A DNA stretch of 64,000 nt from Asanoa siamensis (GTDB taxonomy: Bacteria; Actinomycetota; Actinomycetes; Mycobacteriales; Micromonosporaceae), in contig NZ_BONE01000003.1 in the NCBI RefSeq assembly GCF_016862555.1, positions 1-64,000 of the forward strand. Direction: 5' to 3'. Of the stretch, positions 48,972 through 57,585 are shown piece after piece; position 1 is the stretch's first letter; every line of letters starts with the position of its first letter. The notes beneath the pieces were generated by a model. It did no database searches. It saw only the letters and a program-made list of their open reading frames with translations, and was not told where the DNA came from. A program made the translations under genes and the position numbers.

Positions 48972-49703
48972 ATGATCGGCCTCGTGCTCGCAGCCGGCGC
49001 TGGCCGGCGGTTGCGCCCCTACACCGACACCCTGCCCAAGGCCCTGGTGCCGGTCGACGGTGCGACCACCATCCTCGACATCGCCCTGCGCAACCTCGCC
49101 GCCGTCGGGCTGACCGACGTCGCCGTCGTGGTGGGCTACGCGGCCGAGGCCGTCGAGAAGCGCCGGCCGGACCTGGAGTCCCGCTACGGGGTCTCGCTCG
49201 ACCTGGTGCACAACGAGCGCGCCGAGGAGTGGAACAACGCGTACTCCCTCTGGCTCGCCCGGGACCGGTTCGCGGGTGGGGCGCTGCTGGTCAACGGCGA
49301 CACCGTGCACCCGGTCTCGGTCGAGCAGACGCTGCTCAGCAACCGCGGGCCGGGCGTGCTGCTCGCCGTCGACGACGTCAAGACGCTCGCCGACGAGGAG
49401 ATGAAGACGACCTTCGACGCCGCCGGCCAGCTCACCCGGATCACCAAGCTGATGGACCCGGCGGCGGCGTTCGGTGAGTACATCGGCGCGACGCTGATCG
49501 AGGCGTCGGCCGCCGGCGGGCTCGCCGAGGCGCTCGAGGCCACCTGGCGGCGCGACCCGGGCCTCTACTACGAGGACGGCTACCAGGAGTACGCCGACCG
49601 CGGCGGCGAGGTGCGCGCGGCGACCATCGGCGACATCCCCTGGGTCGAGGTCGACAACCACGCCGACCTCGCCCGCGCCCGGGAGATCGCGTGCCACTAC
49701 TAG
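48972..49703 (+). CDS. Nucleotidyltransferase (polyol-phosphate cytidylyltransferase-like)
   Basis: A 243-residue GT-A-fold NTP transferase: IGLVLAAGAGRRLRPYTDTL with the G-x-G-x-R-L NTP loop, KALVPVDG, LLVNGDTVHP in place of the usual xxDGD metal Asp, and GEYIGATLI. It activates a phosphate sugar or polyol with a nucleotide. GTG/ATG start ATG 48972 has GGAGGAAG upstream. The next gene overlaps by 13 nt and the third overlaps again, so this is a tight operon. Together with a CDP-alcohol phosphotransferase this suggests formation of a CDP-activated polyol or inositol-like head group. Similar to CTP:phosphocholine and myo-inositol-1-phosphate cytidylyltransferases. Confidence 0.88.
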   Translation: MIGLVLAAGAGRRLRPYTDTLPKALVPVDGATTILDIALRNLAAVGLTDVAVVVGYAAEAVEKRRPDLESRYGVSLDLVHNERAEEWNNAYSLWLARDRFAGGALLVNGDTVHPVSVEQTLLSNRGPGVLLAVDDVKTLADEEMKTTFDAAGQLTRITKLMDPAAAFGEYIGATLIEASAAGGLAEALEATWRRDPGLYYEDGYQEYADRGGEVRAATIGDIPWVEVDNHADLARAREIACHY

Positions 49704-50758
49704 CCCGCACGATCACCACCCCGCTCGCCATCGAGGTGCGCCGCGGCGCCGTTGCCGAGCTCGGCAGCCTGCTGCACGACCGGCGGATCTCGGGCGGCGG
49801 CGACGTCGCGATCGTGGTCGGCCCGGGTCAGGGCGACCGGATCGCCGAGATGGTCCGACCGGGGCTCGGCAACGCCGACGTCTTCCCCGTGACCGGCGGC
49901 AGCCTGGACGCGGCCGCCGAGCTGGGCGACCGGCTGCGCGAGCGGTCGTACGACGCGGTGGTGGGCATCGGCGGCGGCCGGACCATCGACACCACCAAGT
50001 ACGCGGCGACCCGGTTCGGCATCCCGATGGTCACCGTGGCGACCAGCCTGGCCAACGACGGCATCGCCTCGCCGACCGCGTCGCTGACGCACGGCGGCCG
50101 GCACAACTCCTACGGCGTGCAGATCCCGATCGCCGTGATCGTCGACCTGGACTTCGTCGAGAACGGCCCGGACCGGCAGACCCAGGCCGGCATCGGCGAC
50201 GCGCTCTCGAACCTCAACGCGGTCGCCGACTGGGAGCTGGCCCACCGCGAGCGCGGCGAGCCGATCGACGGGCTGGCCGTGACGCTCTCGCGGTCCAGCG
50301 CCGAGGCACTGGTCAACCACCCGGGCAAGATCACTGACGACGCGTTCCTGACCACGCTCGCCGAGGCGTTGATCATGGGCGGCCTGGCCAGCGCGGTGCA
50401 CGGCACCACCCGGCCGGTCAGCGGCGGCTGCCACGAGATCTCGCACGCCATCGACGCGCTCTTCCCGGACGTGTCGTCGCACGGCGAGCAGTGCGGCCTC
50501 GGCGCGCTGTTCTGCACCTACCTGCGGGGCGAGCGGGAACGGCTGGCGCAGTTGGTGACCGCGATGCGCCGGCACGGCCTGTCGGTCACCCCGGCCGAGC
50601 TCGGGCTCACCGACGCGCAGTTCGTCCAGGCGGTCGCGCACGCGCCGTCGACCCGGCCGGACCGCTACACGATCCTCGAGCACCTCGCCCTGACGCCCGC
50701 CGACATCGAGACCCGGTTGGAGGGGTACGCCGATGCGCTCCGCGACCTTGGCGCCTGA
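49691..50758 (+). CDS. sn-glycerol-1-phosphate dehydrogenase-like (iron-containing ADH family)
   Basis: A 355-residue member of the glycerol-1-phosphate dehydrogenase/AraM family: VGIGGGRTIDTTKYAATRFG, VTVATSLANDGIASPTASLT, and metal ligands in QAGIGDALSNL, SGGCHEISHAID and SSHGEQCGLG. The family reduces dihydroxyacetone phosphate to sn-glycerol-1-phosphate. GTG 49691 lies within the end of the previous gene. It would supply the phosphate-polyol that the cytidylyltransferase activates. Archaeal members build ether lipids; here the next gene, a CDP-alcohol phosphotransferase, suggests a lipid of unusual stereochemistry or another polyol head group. Confidence 0.88.
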   Translation: MPLLARTITTPLAIEVRRGAVAELGSLLHDRRISGGGDVAIVVGPGQGDRIAEMVRPGLGNADVFPVTGGSLDAAAELGDRLRERSYDAVVGIGGGRTIDTTKYAATRFGIPMVTVATSLANDGIASPTASLTHGGRHNSYGVQIPIAVIVDLDFVENGPDRQTQAGIGDALSNLNAVADWELAHRERGEPIDGLAVTLSRSSAEALVNHPGKITDDAFLTTLAEALIMGGLASAVHGTTRPVSGGCHEISHAIDALFPDVSSHGEQCGLGALFCTYLRGERERLAQLVTAMRRHGLSVTPAELGLTDAQFVQAVAHAPSTRPDRYTILEHLALTPADIETRLEGYADALRDLGA

Positions 50759-51449
50759 GACCGCGGCACCCGGACCGGCCGAGTTCTACCGCGTCAACCG
50801 GGGTGGCGGCCTGTTCAGCGAGGGCCTGAGCCAGCGGGTGGGAGCGCTGTTCGCCGCGGCCGCCTATCGCGTCGGCGCGCCGCCGACCGCGCTCACCGCC
50901 GGCAGCCTCGTGATCGGCCTGGCCACCTCGGCCGCGGTCATCGCGCTCGCGTCGACCGCCGTGCCGGCCTGGGTCGCGGGTCTGGTCGCACTCGTCGGCT
51001 GGCAGCTCGCCTACGCACTCGACTGCGCCGACGGCCAACTCGCCCGGGTGTCCGGCAAGGCCAGCCCGGCCGGCGCGCGGATCGACGTGCTCTGCGACGT
51101 GGCGGTGCAGATCTCGCTCGTCGCCGCCCTGGCCGCGGTCGCCGTCGACCAGCGCCCGTTAACCGCGTCCTGGCTCGTCGCCCTCTTCGCCGGCACCTGG
51201 ATGGTCAACCTGGTCACCTCGGTCATGCAGGCCGGCCCCAACTCGGGCAGCATGGTCACCTCGACCTCGCTGCCAGTGCGGGTGGTCAAGCTGGTCCGCG
51301 ACTACGGCGCGGTGATCTTCCTGGCCGGCCTGGTGCTCCTGCTCGTTCCACAGTGGACCATCTGGCTGCTGGTCGCCTTCACGATCGTCAACGGCGGCTT
51401 CCTCCTGGCCAGCATCGCCTTCACGGGCCGCACCGCCCTCCGCTCCTGA
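50733..51449 (+). CDS. CDP-alcohol phosphatidyltransferase
   Basis: A 238-residue membrane enzyme with the complete catalytic motif DCADGQLARVSGKASPAGAR, then IDVLCD (D-x2-D-G-x2-A-R-x8-G-x3-D-x3-D; first Asp near residue 97) and about six helices. It transfers an alcohol phosphate between CDP-activated donor and acceptor, with metal bound by the Asp residues. It overlaps the dehydrogenase gene by 26 nt. Probably acts on the product of the two upstream enzymes, but could also be a phosphatidylinositol-phosphate synthase. Repeat cluster R2 follows its stop immediately. Confidence 0.93.
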   Translation: MRSATLAPETAAPGPAEFYRVNRGGGLFSEGLSQRVGALFAAAAYRVGAPPTALTAGSLVIGLATSAAVIALASTAVPAWVAGLVALVGWQLAYALDCADGQLARVSGKASPAGARIDVLCDVAVQISLVAALAAVAVDQRPLTASWLVALFAGTWMVNLVTSVMQAGPNSGSMVTSTSLPVRVVKLVRDYGAVIFLAGLVLLLVPQWTIWLLVAFTIVNGGFLLASIAFTGRTALRS

Positions 51450-51453
51450 CGAA

Positions 51454-51573
51454 GCAACGGTCCGTTGTTAACGCTTTCGCTATAGGAACGGTCCGTTGTT
51501 AACTCCGCGCCGACCACGCTGTTAATAGCGGGCCGTTCCTATGCGGAAACCGTTAGTAACGGACCGTTCCTTT
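51454..51573. repeat. GGAACGG-type inverted repeat cluster R2
   Basis: Two forward units (CAACGGTCCGTTGTTAACGC then GGAACGGTCCGTTGTTAAC) are followed by two inverted ones (GTTAATAGCGGGCCGTTCC and CGTTAGTAACGGACCGTTCC). The same units and even their TTCCTATGCG joint occur in R1. It lies between convergent genes and its last unit encodes the C-terminal residues of the glycosyltransferase on the minus strand. Confidence 0.93.
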
Positions 51574-52722
51574 CGTTACGCGGGCGTAGGTGTCGAGGAG
51601 TTGCTTCGTGACCACGTCGGGATGGAACGTGCGCTCGTAGCGGGCCCGGGCCAACGGCGCCTTCGCCGCCGCCTCGGCGGCCGCCACCGGTAGCGCGGCC
51701 GCCAGCGCCGCCGCCTCCGCGGGGACCGTCCAGCCCGCGTCGCCCACCTCGTAGGGAACCCCGCCCAAGGAGGTGCCCAGCACCGGCCGGCCGGCCGCCA
51801 GGGCCTCCAGCACCACCGTCGGCAGCACGTCGTGCCAGGTCGGGGTGGCCAGGACGACCGCGGTGGCGCGCAGGGCGGCGTCGATCGCCGGGCGGTCCAG
51901 CCGGCCCAGGAACTCGACGTCGCGCCGCTGCGCGGCGGCCTCCTCGACCAAGGGGCGCAGGTCGCCGTCGCCGGCCACCCGCAGCGTGCCGTGCGCACCG
52001 TCCGGATGCCGGCGCCAGGCGTCCAGCAGCAGCCGGATGCCCTTCTCCTCGGAGAGCCGGCCGGAGAAGAACAGAAAGCCGTCACCGAGCGGCGCCGGCT
52101 GCCCCGGGTCGGGGATCGCGTTCGGCTTGACCGTGATCCGGTCCGCCGGAATGCCGTACCCGAGCAGATGGTCCTTGATCGCGTCGGTCAGGGCCAGGTA
52201 GCCGTCGACCGCGCGCCAGGTCGGCCGGTGCAGGGTCAGCGCGGTCGCCATCACCGCGCTCTGCGCCGCCGAGCCCCGGTAGCACCGGTGCTTGATCGCC
52301 GGCAGCGGCAGCGCCCGGCCCCGGCAGTCGTGGCAGATGCCGCCGTCGCGGAAATAGAGCCCCGATGCGCAGACCTGGCGGTAGTTGTGCACCGTCTGCA
52401 GCACCGGCACCCCGAACCGGTGGGCGGTCCGGACGATCCAGGGCGAGATCAGCGGGTACGGGTTGTGCAGGTGCACGACATCAGGCCGGTGCGCCCGGAT
52501 CAGGTCGGCGAGGTCCCGTTGCGCCTTCGGCGCGTAGATCGGCGAGATCGGCAGCAGCGCCTTGGCGGCCGGCGACATCGACGGGATCTCGTCGGAGCTG
52601 CGCAGGAACGGCAGCACCTCGACGCCCGCCGCGGCGAGTTGGTCGATCTCCTGATCGACGATCACGTTCTCGCCCGAGGGCTGGGCCTCGCGATATCTGT
52701 TGTGCGCGACGACGACCTTCAT
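51553..52722 (-). CDS. Family 4 glycosyltransferase
   Basis: A 389-residue GT-B glycosyltransferase: HNRYREAQPSGENVIVDQEI, PDVVHLHNPYPLISPW, TVHNYRQVCASGLYFRDG with a CxxC-containing loop (CHDCRG), and C-terminal LFFSGRLSEEKGIRLLLDAW with the E-x7-E-like ATPTWHDVLPTVVLEALAAG. It transfers a sugar from an NDP donor to a glycan or lipid. Its last codons (TKGTVRY) fall inside repeat R2. Divergent from the Fpg/Nei gene, with -10-like boxes on both strands. May contribute to cell-surface glycan together with the exopolysaccharide gene at 53819. Confidence 0.9.
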   Translation of the reverse strand: MKVVVAHNRYREAQPSGENVIVDQEIDQLAAAGVEVLPFLRSSDEIPSMSPAAKALLPISPIYAPKAQRDLADLIRAHRPDVVHLHNPYPLISPWIVRTAHRFGVPVLQTVHNYRQVCASGLYFRDGGICHDCRGRALPLPAIKHRCYRGSAAQSAVMATALTLHRPTWRAVDGYLALTDAIKDHLLGYGIPADRITVKPNAIPDPGQPAPLGDGFLFFSGRLSEEKGIRLLLDAWRRHPDGAHGTLRVAGDGDLRPLVEEAAAQRRDVEFLGRLDRPAIDAALRATAVVLATPTWHDVLPTVVLEALAAGRPVLGTSLGGVPYEVGDAGWTVPAEAAALAAALPVAAAEAAAKAPLARARYERTFHPDVVTKQLLDTYARVTKGTVRY

Positions 52723-52735
52723 GGTGGCGTCAGGC

Positions 52736-52741
52736 TACCGT
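52736..52741 (+). promoter_or_regulatory. -10 box TACCGT, leaderless start of Fpg/Nei gene
   Basis: TACCGT ends 7 nt before GTG 52749. Confidence 0.45.
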
Positions 52742-52748
52742 TGTCGAC

Positions 52749-53630
52749 GTGCCCGAACTGCCCGAGGTGGAAGCACTCGCCGCATACCTGCGTGACCGTG
52801 CCGTCGGTCACCGGGTCCAGCGGCTCGAGGTCGCCGCGATCAGCGCACTGAAGACCTACGACCCGCCGCCGTCCGCGATCGCCGGCAAGGAGATCGTCGG
52901 AGCCGGTCGGCACGGCAAGTTCCTCGACATCAGCTTCGGTTCAGACCAGCCGAGCGAAGGCGACGTGCACCTGGTCGTACACCTGTCCCGCGCGGGCTGG
53001 CTGCACTACCGCGACGCGTTCCCCAACGCCAACCCGCTCAAGCCCGCCGGCAAGGGCCCGATCGCGGTGCGGGTGCGGCTCGACGACGGGTCCGGTTTCG
53101 ACCTCACCGAGGCCGGCACGCAGAAACGCCTCGCCGCGTACCTGGTGACCGATCCCGCGCTCGTGCCCGGCATCGCCAAGCTCGGCCCCGACCCGCTCAC
53201 CGCCGACGAGGCCACCTTCGCCGCCGCCGTACGCGGGAAGCGGGGTCAGATCAAGGGTGTGCTCAAGGACCAGGCGGTGCTGGCCGGCATCGGCAACGCG
53301 TACTCCGACGAGATCCTGCACGCCGCCAAGCTCTCGCCGTTCGCGATGAGCGACCGGCTGACCGACGCACAGATGACCACTCTCTACGAAACGACCCAGA
53401 CGGTGCTCAACGACGCGGTGGGTCGGTCCGTGGGGCAGAAGGCCGCGGAGCTCAAGGGCGAGAAGCGATCCGGCATGAAGGTGCACGCGCGCACCGGGCT
53501 CCCGTGCCCCGTGTGCGGCGACACCGTCCGGGAGGTCTCGTTCGCCGACTCGAGCCTGCAATACTGCCCGACCTGCCAGACCGGCGGGAAGCCCCTGGCG
53601 GATCGACGGCTGTCCCGGTTGGTGCGCTGA
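52749..53630 (+). CDS. Fpg/Nei family DNA glycosylase
   Basis: A 293-residue base-excision glycosylase/AP lyase: N-terminal VPELPEVEALAAYLR, where Pro/Glu after the start Met form the catalytic dyad once Met is removed, conserved Lys in GRHGKFLDI, the helix-two-turn-helix KDQAVLAGIGNAYSDEILH and C-terminal zinc finger CPVCGDTVRE, CPTC. It removes oxidised bases. The VPELPEVE start fits Fpg/Nei; which of the two subfamilies is not decided here. GTG 52749 gives processing to expose Pro. Leaderless -10 upstream. Confidence 0.94.
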   Translation: MPELPEVEALAAYLRDRAVGHRVQRLEVAAISALKTYDPPPSAIAGKEIVGAGRHGKFLDISFGSDQPSEGDVHLVVHLSRAGWLHYRDAFPNANPLKPAGKGPIAVRVRLDDGSGFDLTEAGTQKRLAAYLVTDPALVPGIAKLGPDPLTADEATFAAAVRGKRGQIKGVLKDQAVLAGIGNAYSDEILHAAKLSPFAMSDRLTDAQMTTLYETTQTVLNDAVGRSVGQKAAELKGEKRSGMKVHARTGLPCPVCGDTVREVSFADSSLQYCPTCQTGGKPLADRRLSRLVR

Positions 53631-53818
53631 GTGAGCGCGCGGAAGCCCAGCGTACGAACCTTTTTCGACGCACATCTCGCTCCTTCCGCCGCGCGCCACA
53701 ATCGGTATAGTGACCCGGTCCCGCACCGACGGCGCGGGGACGTCCGCTCCGGCGGCTCCGGGCGTAATGTCTTCCTTCCGTCCACGGTTCACGACCGTTG
53801 ACATGGGAGACTGATGCG

Positions 53819-55435
53819 GTGGGCGACCGGAGCCCGTACGGCGAGTGGGCGGCACGCGTTACCCGGGAGGACGTGGGTGAGGTGACGACCAGCCTCGAGC
53901 GCCCGCTAACCAGCAATGGCCGCGGGGGCGTCGTGCGCCACGTCGAGAGCTTCGAGATCCAGGTCGCTCCGCCGCCGCCACCCAACGGCGTGCCGCGCTC
54001 GGCCTGGGCCCGGGCCCGACGGCGGGTGTCCCGCTGGCACCGCCCCTTCATCTTGATCCTGCTCGTCCTCGACTTCGCCGCCGCCACACTGGCGAGCTAC
54101 ATCGCGGTCACCGAGTTCGAGAAGGCCCGCGCCGGCTTCCAGGACCGCCCGACGCTGTTCAACCTCATCGCCTACGTCTTCCTGCCGTGCGCCTGGCTGT
54201 TCGTGCTCTGGGCCAACGGCGCCTACGACCGGCGCTATCTGGGGCTCGGCACCGACGAGTTCAAGCGGTGCGTGCGCGCGTCCCTCGTGATCGCGGCCAC
54301 CGTCTCGTTCCTGGTCTTCGCCACCAAGACCGACCTGTCGCGTATGACGGTCGGCGGCGTCCTGCTCGGCGCCCTGCTGCTGATCCTGATCGTCCGCTAC
54401 CTCGCCCGGCAGGCGCTGCACCTGGTCCGTCGCCGGGCCGGCCAGGCCGGGCACCGGATGATCCTGGTCGGCACGCTGCCCGAGGCGCTCGAGGTCTACA
54501 CCGCGGTCACCCGCAACCCCGCCGCCGGCCTGGTGCCGGTCGGCATCCACATCACCGACGGCTACGCGGCCGCCCGCGGCATCGAGACCCCGGTCCCGGT
54601 CTACGCCGGCCGCGACGTCCTCGGCCTGGTCCGCGAGCTCGGCGCCGACACGATCGCGGTCTGCGGCTCCGCCAGCGCCGAGCCCGGTGAGCTGCGCCGG
54701 CTGGCCTGGCAGCTCGAAGGCAGCGGGGTCGACCTGGTCGTCGCGCCGCAGCTCACCGACATCGCCGGCCCCCGGGTGCACATCCGCCCCATCGAAGGGC
54801 TGCCCCTGCTGCACGTCGAAGAGCCGACGCTGTCCGGCCCGGCGCTGCTGGCCAAGAACGTGATCGACCGCCTGGTGGCCGTACTCGGCCTGGTGGTCCT
54901 CTCGCCCCTGCTCCTGATGATCGCGATCGCGATCAAGGTCTCCGACAAGGGCCCGGTCTTCTTCCGGCAGCCGCGCGTCGGCCACGAGGGCCGCACGTTC
55001 CGGGTGTGGAAGTTCCGCACCATGTACGTCGACGCCGAGGACCGCCTGGCCGCCCTGGTCGACCAGAACGAGACCGACGGCATGCTCTTCAAGATCCGCC
55101 AGGACCCGCGCGTCTTCCCGTTCGGCCGGTTCCTGCGGGCGAGCTCGCTGGACGAGCTGCCGCAGTTGATCAACGTGCTCAAGGGCGAGATGTCGCTGGT
55201 CGGGCCGCGCCCCCTGCCGGCCGACGACGGCGACTTCCTCGGCGACGTGCGCCGGCGCCTGCTGGTCCGCCCGGGCATCACGGGTCTGTGGCAGGTCTCG
55301 GGGCGCTCGGACCTGTCCTGGGACGAGGCGGTCCGGCTGGACCTCTACTACGTCGACAACTGGTCGCTCGCCTACGACCTGAGCATCCTCTGGCGCACCA
55401 TCGGCGTCGTCCTGGCCCGCAAGGGAGCCTATTAA
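53819..55435 (+). CDS. Polyprenyl glycosylphosphotransferase (exopolysaccharide initiating sugar transferase)
   Basis: A protein of about 538 residues with the WbaP/CpsE architecture: cytoplasmic N-terminus, five helices including ILILLVLDFAAATLASYIAV, a central Rossmann-like CoA-binding domain (RMILVGTLPEALEVY), then the catalytic domain: FFRQPRVGHEGRTFRVWKFR, SLDELPQLINVLKGEMSLVGP and RPGITGLWQVSGRS. It puts the first sugar-1-phosphate on undecaprenyl phosphate at the inner membrane. GTG 53819 follows GGGAG at 9 bases; TTG 53798 would add seven residues. No Wzx/Wzy genes are near. It is followed by repeat copy C. Confidence 0.92.
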   Translation: MGDRSPYGEWAARVTREDVGEVTTSLERPLTSNGRGGVVRHVESFEIQVAPPPPPNGVPRSAWARARRRVSRWHRPFILILLVLDFAAATLASYIAVTEFEKARAGFQDRPTLFNLIAYVFLPCAWLFVLWANGAYDRRYLGLGTDEFKRCVRASLVIAATVSFLVFATKTDLSRMTVGGVLLGALLLILIVRYLARQALHLVRRRAGQAGHRMILVGTLPEALEVYTAVTRNPAAGLVPVGIHITDGYAAARGIETPVPVYAGRDVLGLVRELGADTIAVCGSASAEPGELRRLAWQLEGSGVDLVVAPQLTDIAGPRVHIRPIEGLPLLHVEEPTLSGPALLAKNVIDRLVAVLGLVVLSPLLLMIAIAIKVSDKGPVFFRQPRVGHEGRTFRVWKFRTMYVDAEDRLAALVDQNETDGMLFKIRQDPRVFPFGRFLRASSLDELPQLINVLKGEMSLVGPRPLPADDGDFLGDVRRRLLVRPGITGLWQVSGRSDLSWDEAVRLDLYYVDNWSLAYDLSILWRTIGVVLARKGAY

Positions 55436-55454
55436 GACGCACGATCATGTCCCG

Positions 55455-55530
55455 GACTCGTCTGGGGCACGACCGTCGCTCCCGCCGGACACCGCTCGCT
55501 TCGCTTCGCTGCCACCTCCGCCGTGCGGCG
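55455..55530 (+). repeat. Dispersed 3'-flanking repeat, copy C
   Basis: CACGACCGTCGCTCCCGCCG, GACACCGCTCGCTTCGCTTC and GCTGCCACCTCCGCC match copies A and B. It begins 20-30 nt after the stop at 55435, in the same orientation as the gene. Confidence 0.9.
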
Positions 55531-55609
55531 CGGTCTCTCTTGATCACGCCGGGGTTGGCGTCCGTGCGAGGGGTTCCGTAAACGTGGTCGGCGGGCGAGG
55601 ATTCCGCGC

Positions 55610-56827
55610 ATGAGTGCGGACCTGTCGACGGCGTTGGCCGTGCTGGCGCTCGTCAGTGCGCTCGCCGGTGCGGTCTATGCCGTCGTGCGGTTGCGGGCCC
55701 GCAGGGGGATCGCGACCGCGACTCAGCGCGCCACCTACGAGGTGTTGCACACCGCCGGGCTCGCCGCCGAGCCGTTGCGGGGTGGGTTGACCGCCGCCAG
55801 TGCCGCGAAGGCCGCCAAGCACCTGCGGGCGCTGGTCGGTGCGCCCGGGCTCGCGCTGGCCGACGACAACGAGTTGCTGGCCCTCGACGGGCGCGGCGCG
55901 CACCACTCGCACCAACTCCAGGCCGCGGCGAAGAAGGCCATCAGCGCCGGGCGGTCGACCGTGCTGCGGCAGGCGGAACTGCCCTGCGACCGGGTCGACT
56001 GCGAGATCCGCGGCGCGGTCGTCGCGCCGATCAGGGCCGCGACCCCGGTCGCCCTCGTCGCCGTCTCCGACGGCCAGCCGGCACCCGGGCTCGTGCAGGC
56101 CACCCTGGAGACCGCCCGCTGGGCCGCCGCCCAGCTCGCCCTGGCCGAGCTCGACTCGTCCCGCGAACGGCTCGCCCGGGCCGAGGTGCGGGCCCTGCGC
56201 GCCCAGATCAGCCCGCACTTCATCTACAACGCGCTGACCGCGATCGCCTCCTTCGTCCGCACCGACCCGGAACGCGCCCGCGAGCTCATCCTCGAGTTCG
56301 CCGAGTTCACCCGCTACTCGTTCCGGGCGCACGGTGAGTTCACGACGCTGGCCGAGGAGCTGCGCTCGATCGACCGCTACCTGACGATCGAGCGGGCCCG
56401 GTTCGGCGAACGGCTGCAGGTGCGCCTGCAGATCGCCCCTGAGGTGCTGCCGGTCAGCCTGCCGTTCCTCTGCCTCCAGCCGCTGGTCGAGAACGCGGTG
56501 CGGCACGGGCTGTCGCGCAAGCCGGGCCTCGGTATGGTGAGCATCGAGGCCCGTGATGCCGGTGCCGAGTGCCACATCACCGTCGAGGACGACGGCGTCG
56601 GCATGGATCCGGCGGCGCTCGTCGCCGGAGTGGCCGAGGCGGGTGTGGCCGGTGTCGACGACGCGGGCGCGCACGTCGGTCTGTCCAATGTCGACGAACG
56701 GCTGCGGTCGGTGTTCGGCGACCAGTTCGGTCTGGTGGTGGAGACCGGGATCGGAGCGGGTACCAGGGTGAGCATGCGGGTGCCGAAGTTCCACCCCGGC
56801 GTGCACGCGGCGGGCGGCGCGGCGTGA
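55610..56827 (+). CDS. LytS-type sensor histidine kinase
   Basis: A 405-residue kinase with one N-terminal membrane helix (LAVLALVSALAGAVYAVV), a GAF-like sensor (HLRALVGAPGLALADDNELL, VAPIRAATPVALVAV), and the His_kinase domain of LytS type: LRAQISPHFIYNALTAIASF with phosphorylated His, LEFAEFTRYSFR, LQPLVENAVRHGL and DDGVGM, GLSNVDERL. The sensor has two Cys (CDRVDCE) that could sense redox state. Overlaps the LytTR regulator by GTGA. Often controls autolysis or cell envelope genes. Confidence 0.94.
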   Translation: MSADLSTALAVLALVSALAGAVYAVVRLRARRGIATATQRATYEVLHTAGLAAEPLRGGLTAASAAKAAKHLRALVGAPGLALADDNELLALDGRGAHHSHQLQAAAKKAISAGRSTVLRQAELPCDRVDCEIRGAVVAPIRAATPVALVAVSDGQPAPGLVQATLETARWAAAQLALAELDSSRERLARAEVRALRAQISPHFIYNALTAIASFVRTDPERARELILEFAEFTRYSFRAHGEFTTLAEELRSIDRYLTIERARFGERLQVRLQIAPEVLPVSLPFLCLQPLVENAVRHGLSRKPGLGMVSIEARDAGAECHITVEDDGVGMDPAALVAGVAEAGVAGVDDAGAHVGLSNVDERLRSVFGDQFGLVVETGIGAGTRVSMRVPKFHPGVHAAGGAA

Positions 56828-57585
56828 CCGACCGCGGTTTCCTGCGCGTGCTCGCGGTCGACGACGAGCCGCCGGCCCTCGACGAGCTGGCCTACCTGCT
56901 GCGCGCCGACCCACGGGTGGCCCGGCTGCACACCGCGGGCGACGCGACCGACGCCCTGCGCGTGCTCCGCGACACCGACGTCGACGTGGTCTTCCTGGAC
57001 ATCCGGATGCCCGGCCTCGACGGCATGGAGCTCGCCCGGTTGCTGCGCCGGTTCGCCCGGCCACCCGCGATCGTCTTCGTCACCGCGTACGACGACGGCG
57101 CCGTCGACGCCTTCGACCTCGGCGTCGCCGACTACGTCCGCAAGCCCGTACAGGCCGAGCGGTTGAGTGAGTCGATCCGGCGCGTGGTCAGCGCGCGGGT
57201 CGTGCCCACCCACCCGGCCGCGCTGGCCCGTGCCGAGGAGGACCCGACGATCCCGGTCGAGCTGGCGGGCACGACCCGGATGCTGCCGCGCTCCGCGGTC
57301 CGCTGGGTCGAGGCGCAGGGCGACTACGCCCGGCTGCACACCTCCGACGGTTCGCACCTGGTGCGGGTGCCGCTGGCCACGCTCGCCGATCGCTGGGCCG
57401 ACGCCGGCTTCGTCCGGATCCACCGCTCCTATCTGGTGCAGCTCCGGTTGATCGCCGAGCTGCGGCTGGCGAACTCGGGCTACGTGGTCATCGTGGACGG
57501 TGCCGAGCTGCCGGTCTCCCGCCGGCACACGCGCGAGCTCAAGGACAAACTCGTCCGCGCGGCGAAGCAGGACTGGAACCGCTGA
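56824..57585 (+). CDS. LytTR family response regulator
   Basis: A 253-residue regulator: receiver VLAVDDEPPALDEL with phospho-Asp in VVFLDIRMPGLDGMEL and Lys in YVRKPVQAERL, then LytTR DNA-binding domain: RSAVRWVEAQGDYARLHTSD, FVRIHRSYLVQLRLIAELR, ELPVSRRHTRELKD. LytTR beta-type domains bind paired imperfect repeats. GTG 56824 overlaps the kinase stop. The downstream gene for a secreted repeat protein starts 102 nt later and may be a target. Confidence 0.95.
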   Translation: MTDRGFLRVLAVDDEPPALDELAYLLRADPRVARLHTAGDATDALRVLRDTDVDVVFLDIRMPGLDGMELARLLRRFARPPAIVFVTAYDDGAVDAFDLGVADYVRKPVQAERLSESIRRVVSARVVPTHPAALARAEEDPTIPVELAGTTRMLPRSAVRWVEAQGDYARLHTSDGSHLVRVPLATLADRWADAGFVRIHRSYLVQLRLIAELRLANSGYVVIVDGAELPVSRRHTRELKDKLVRAAKQDWNR

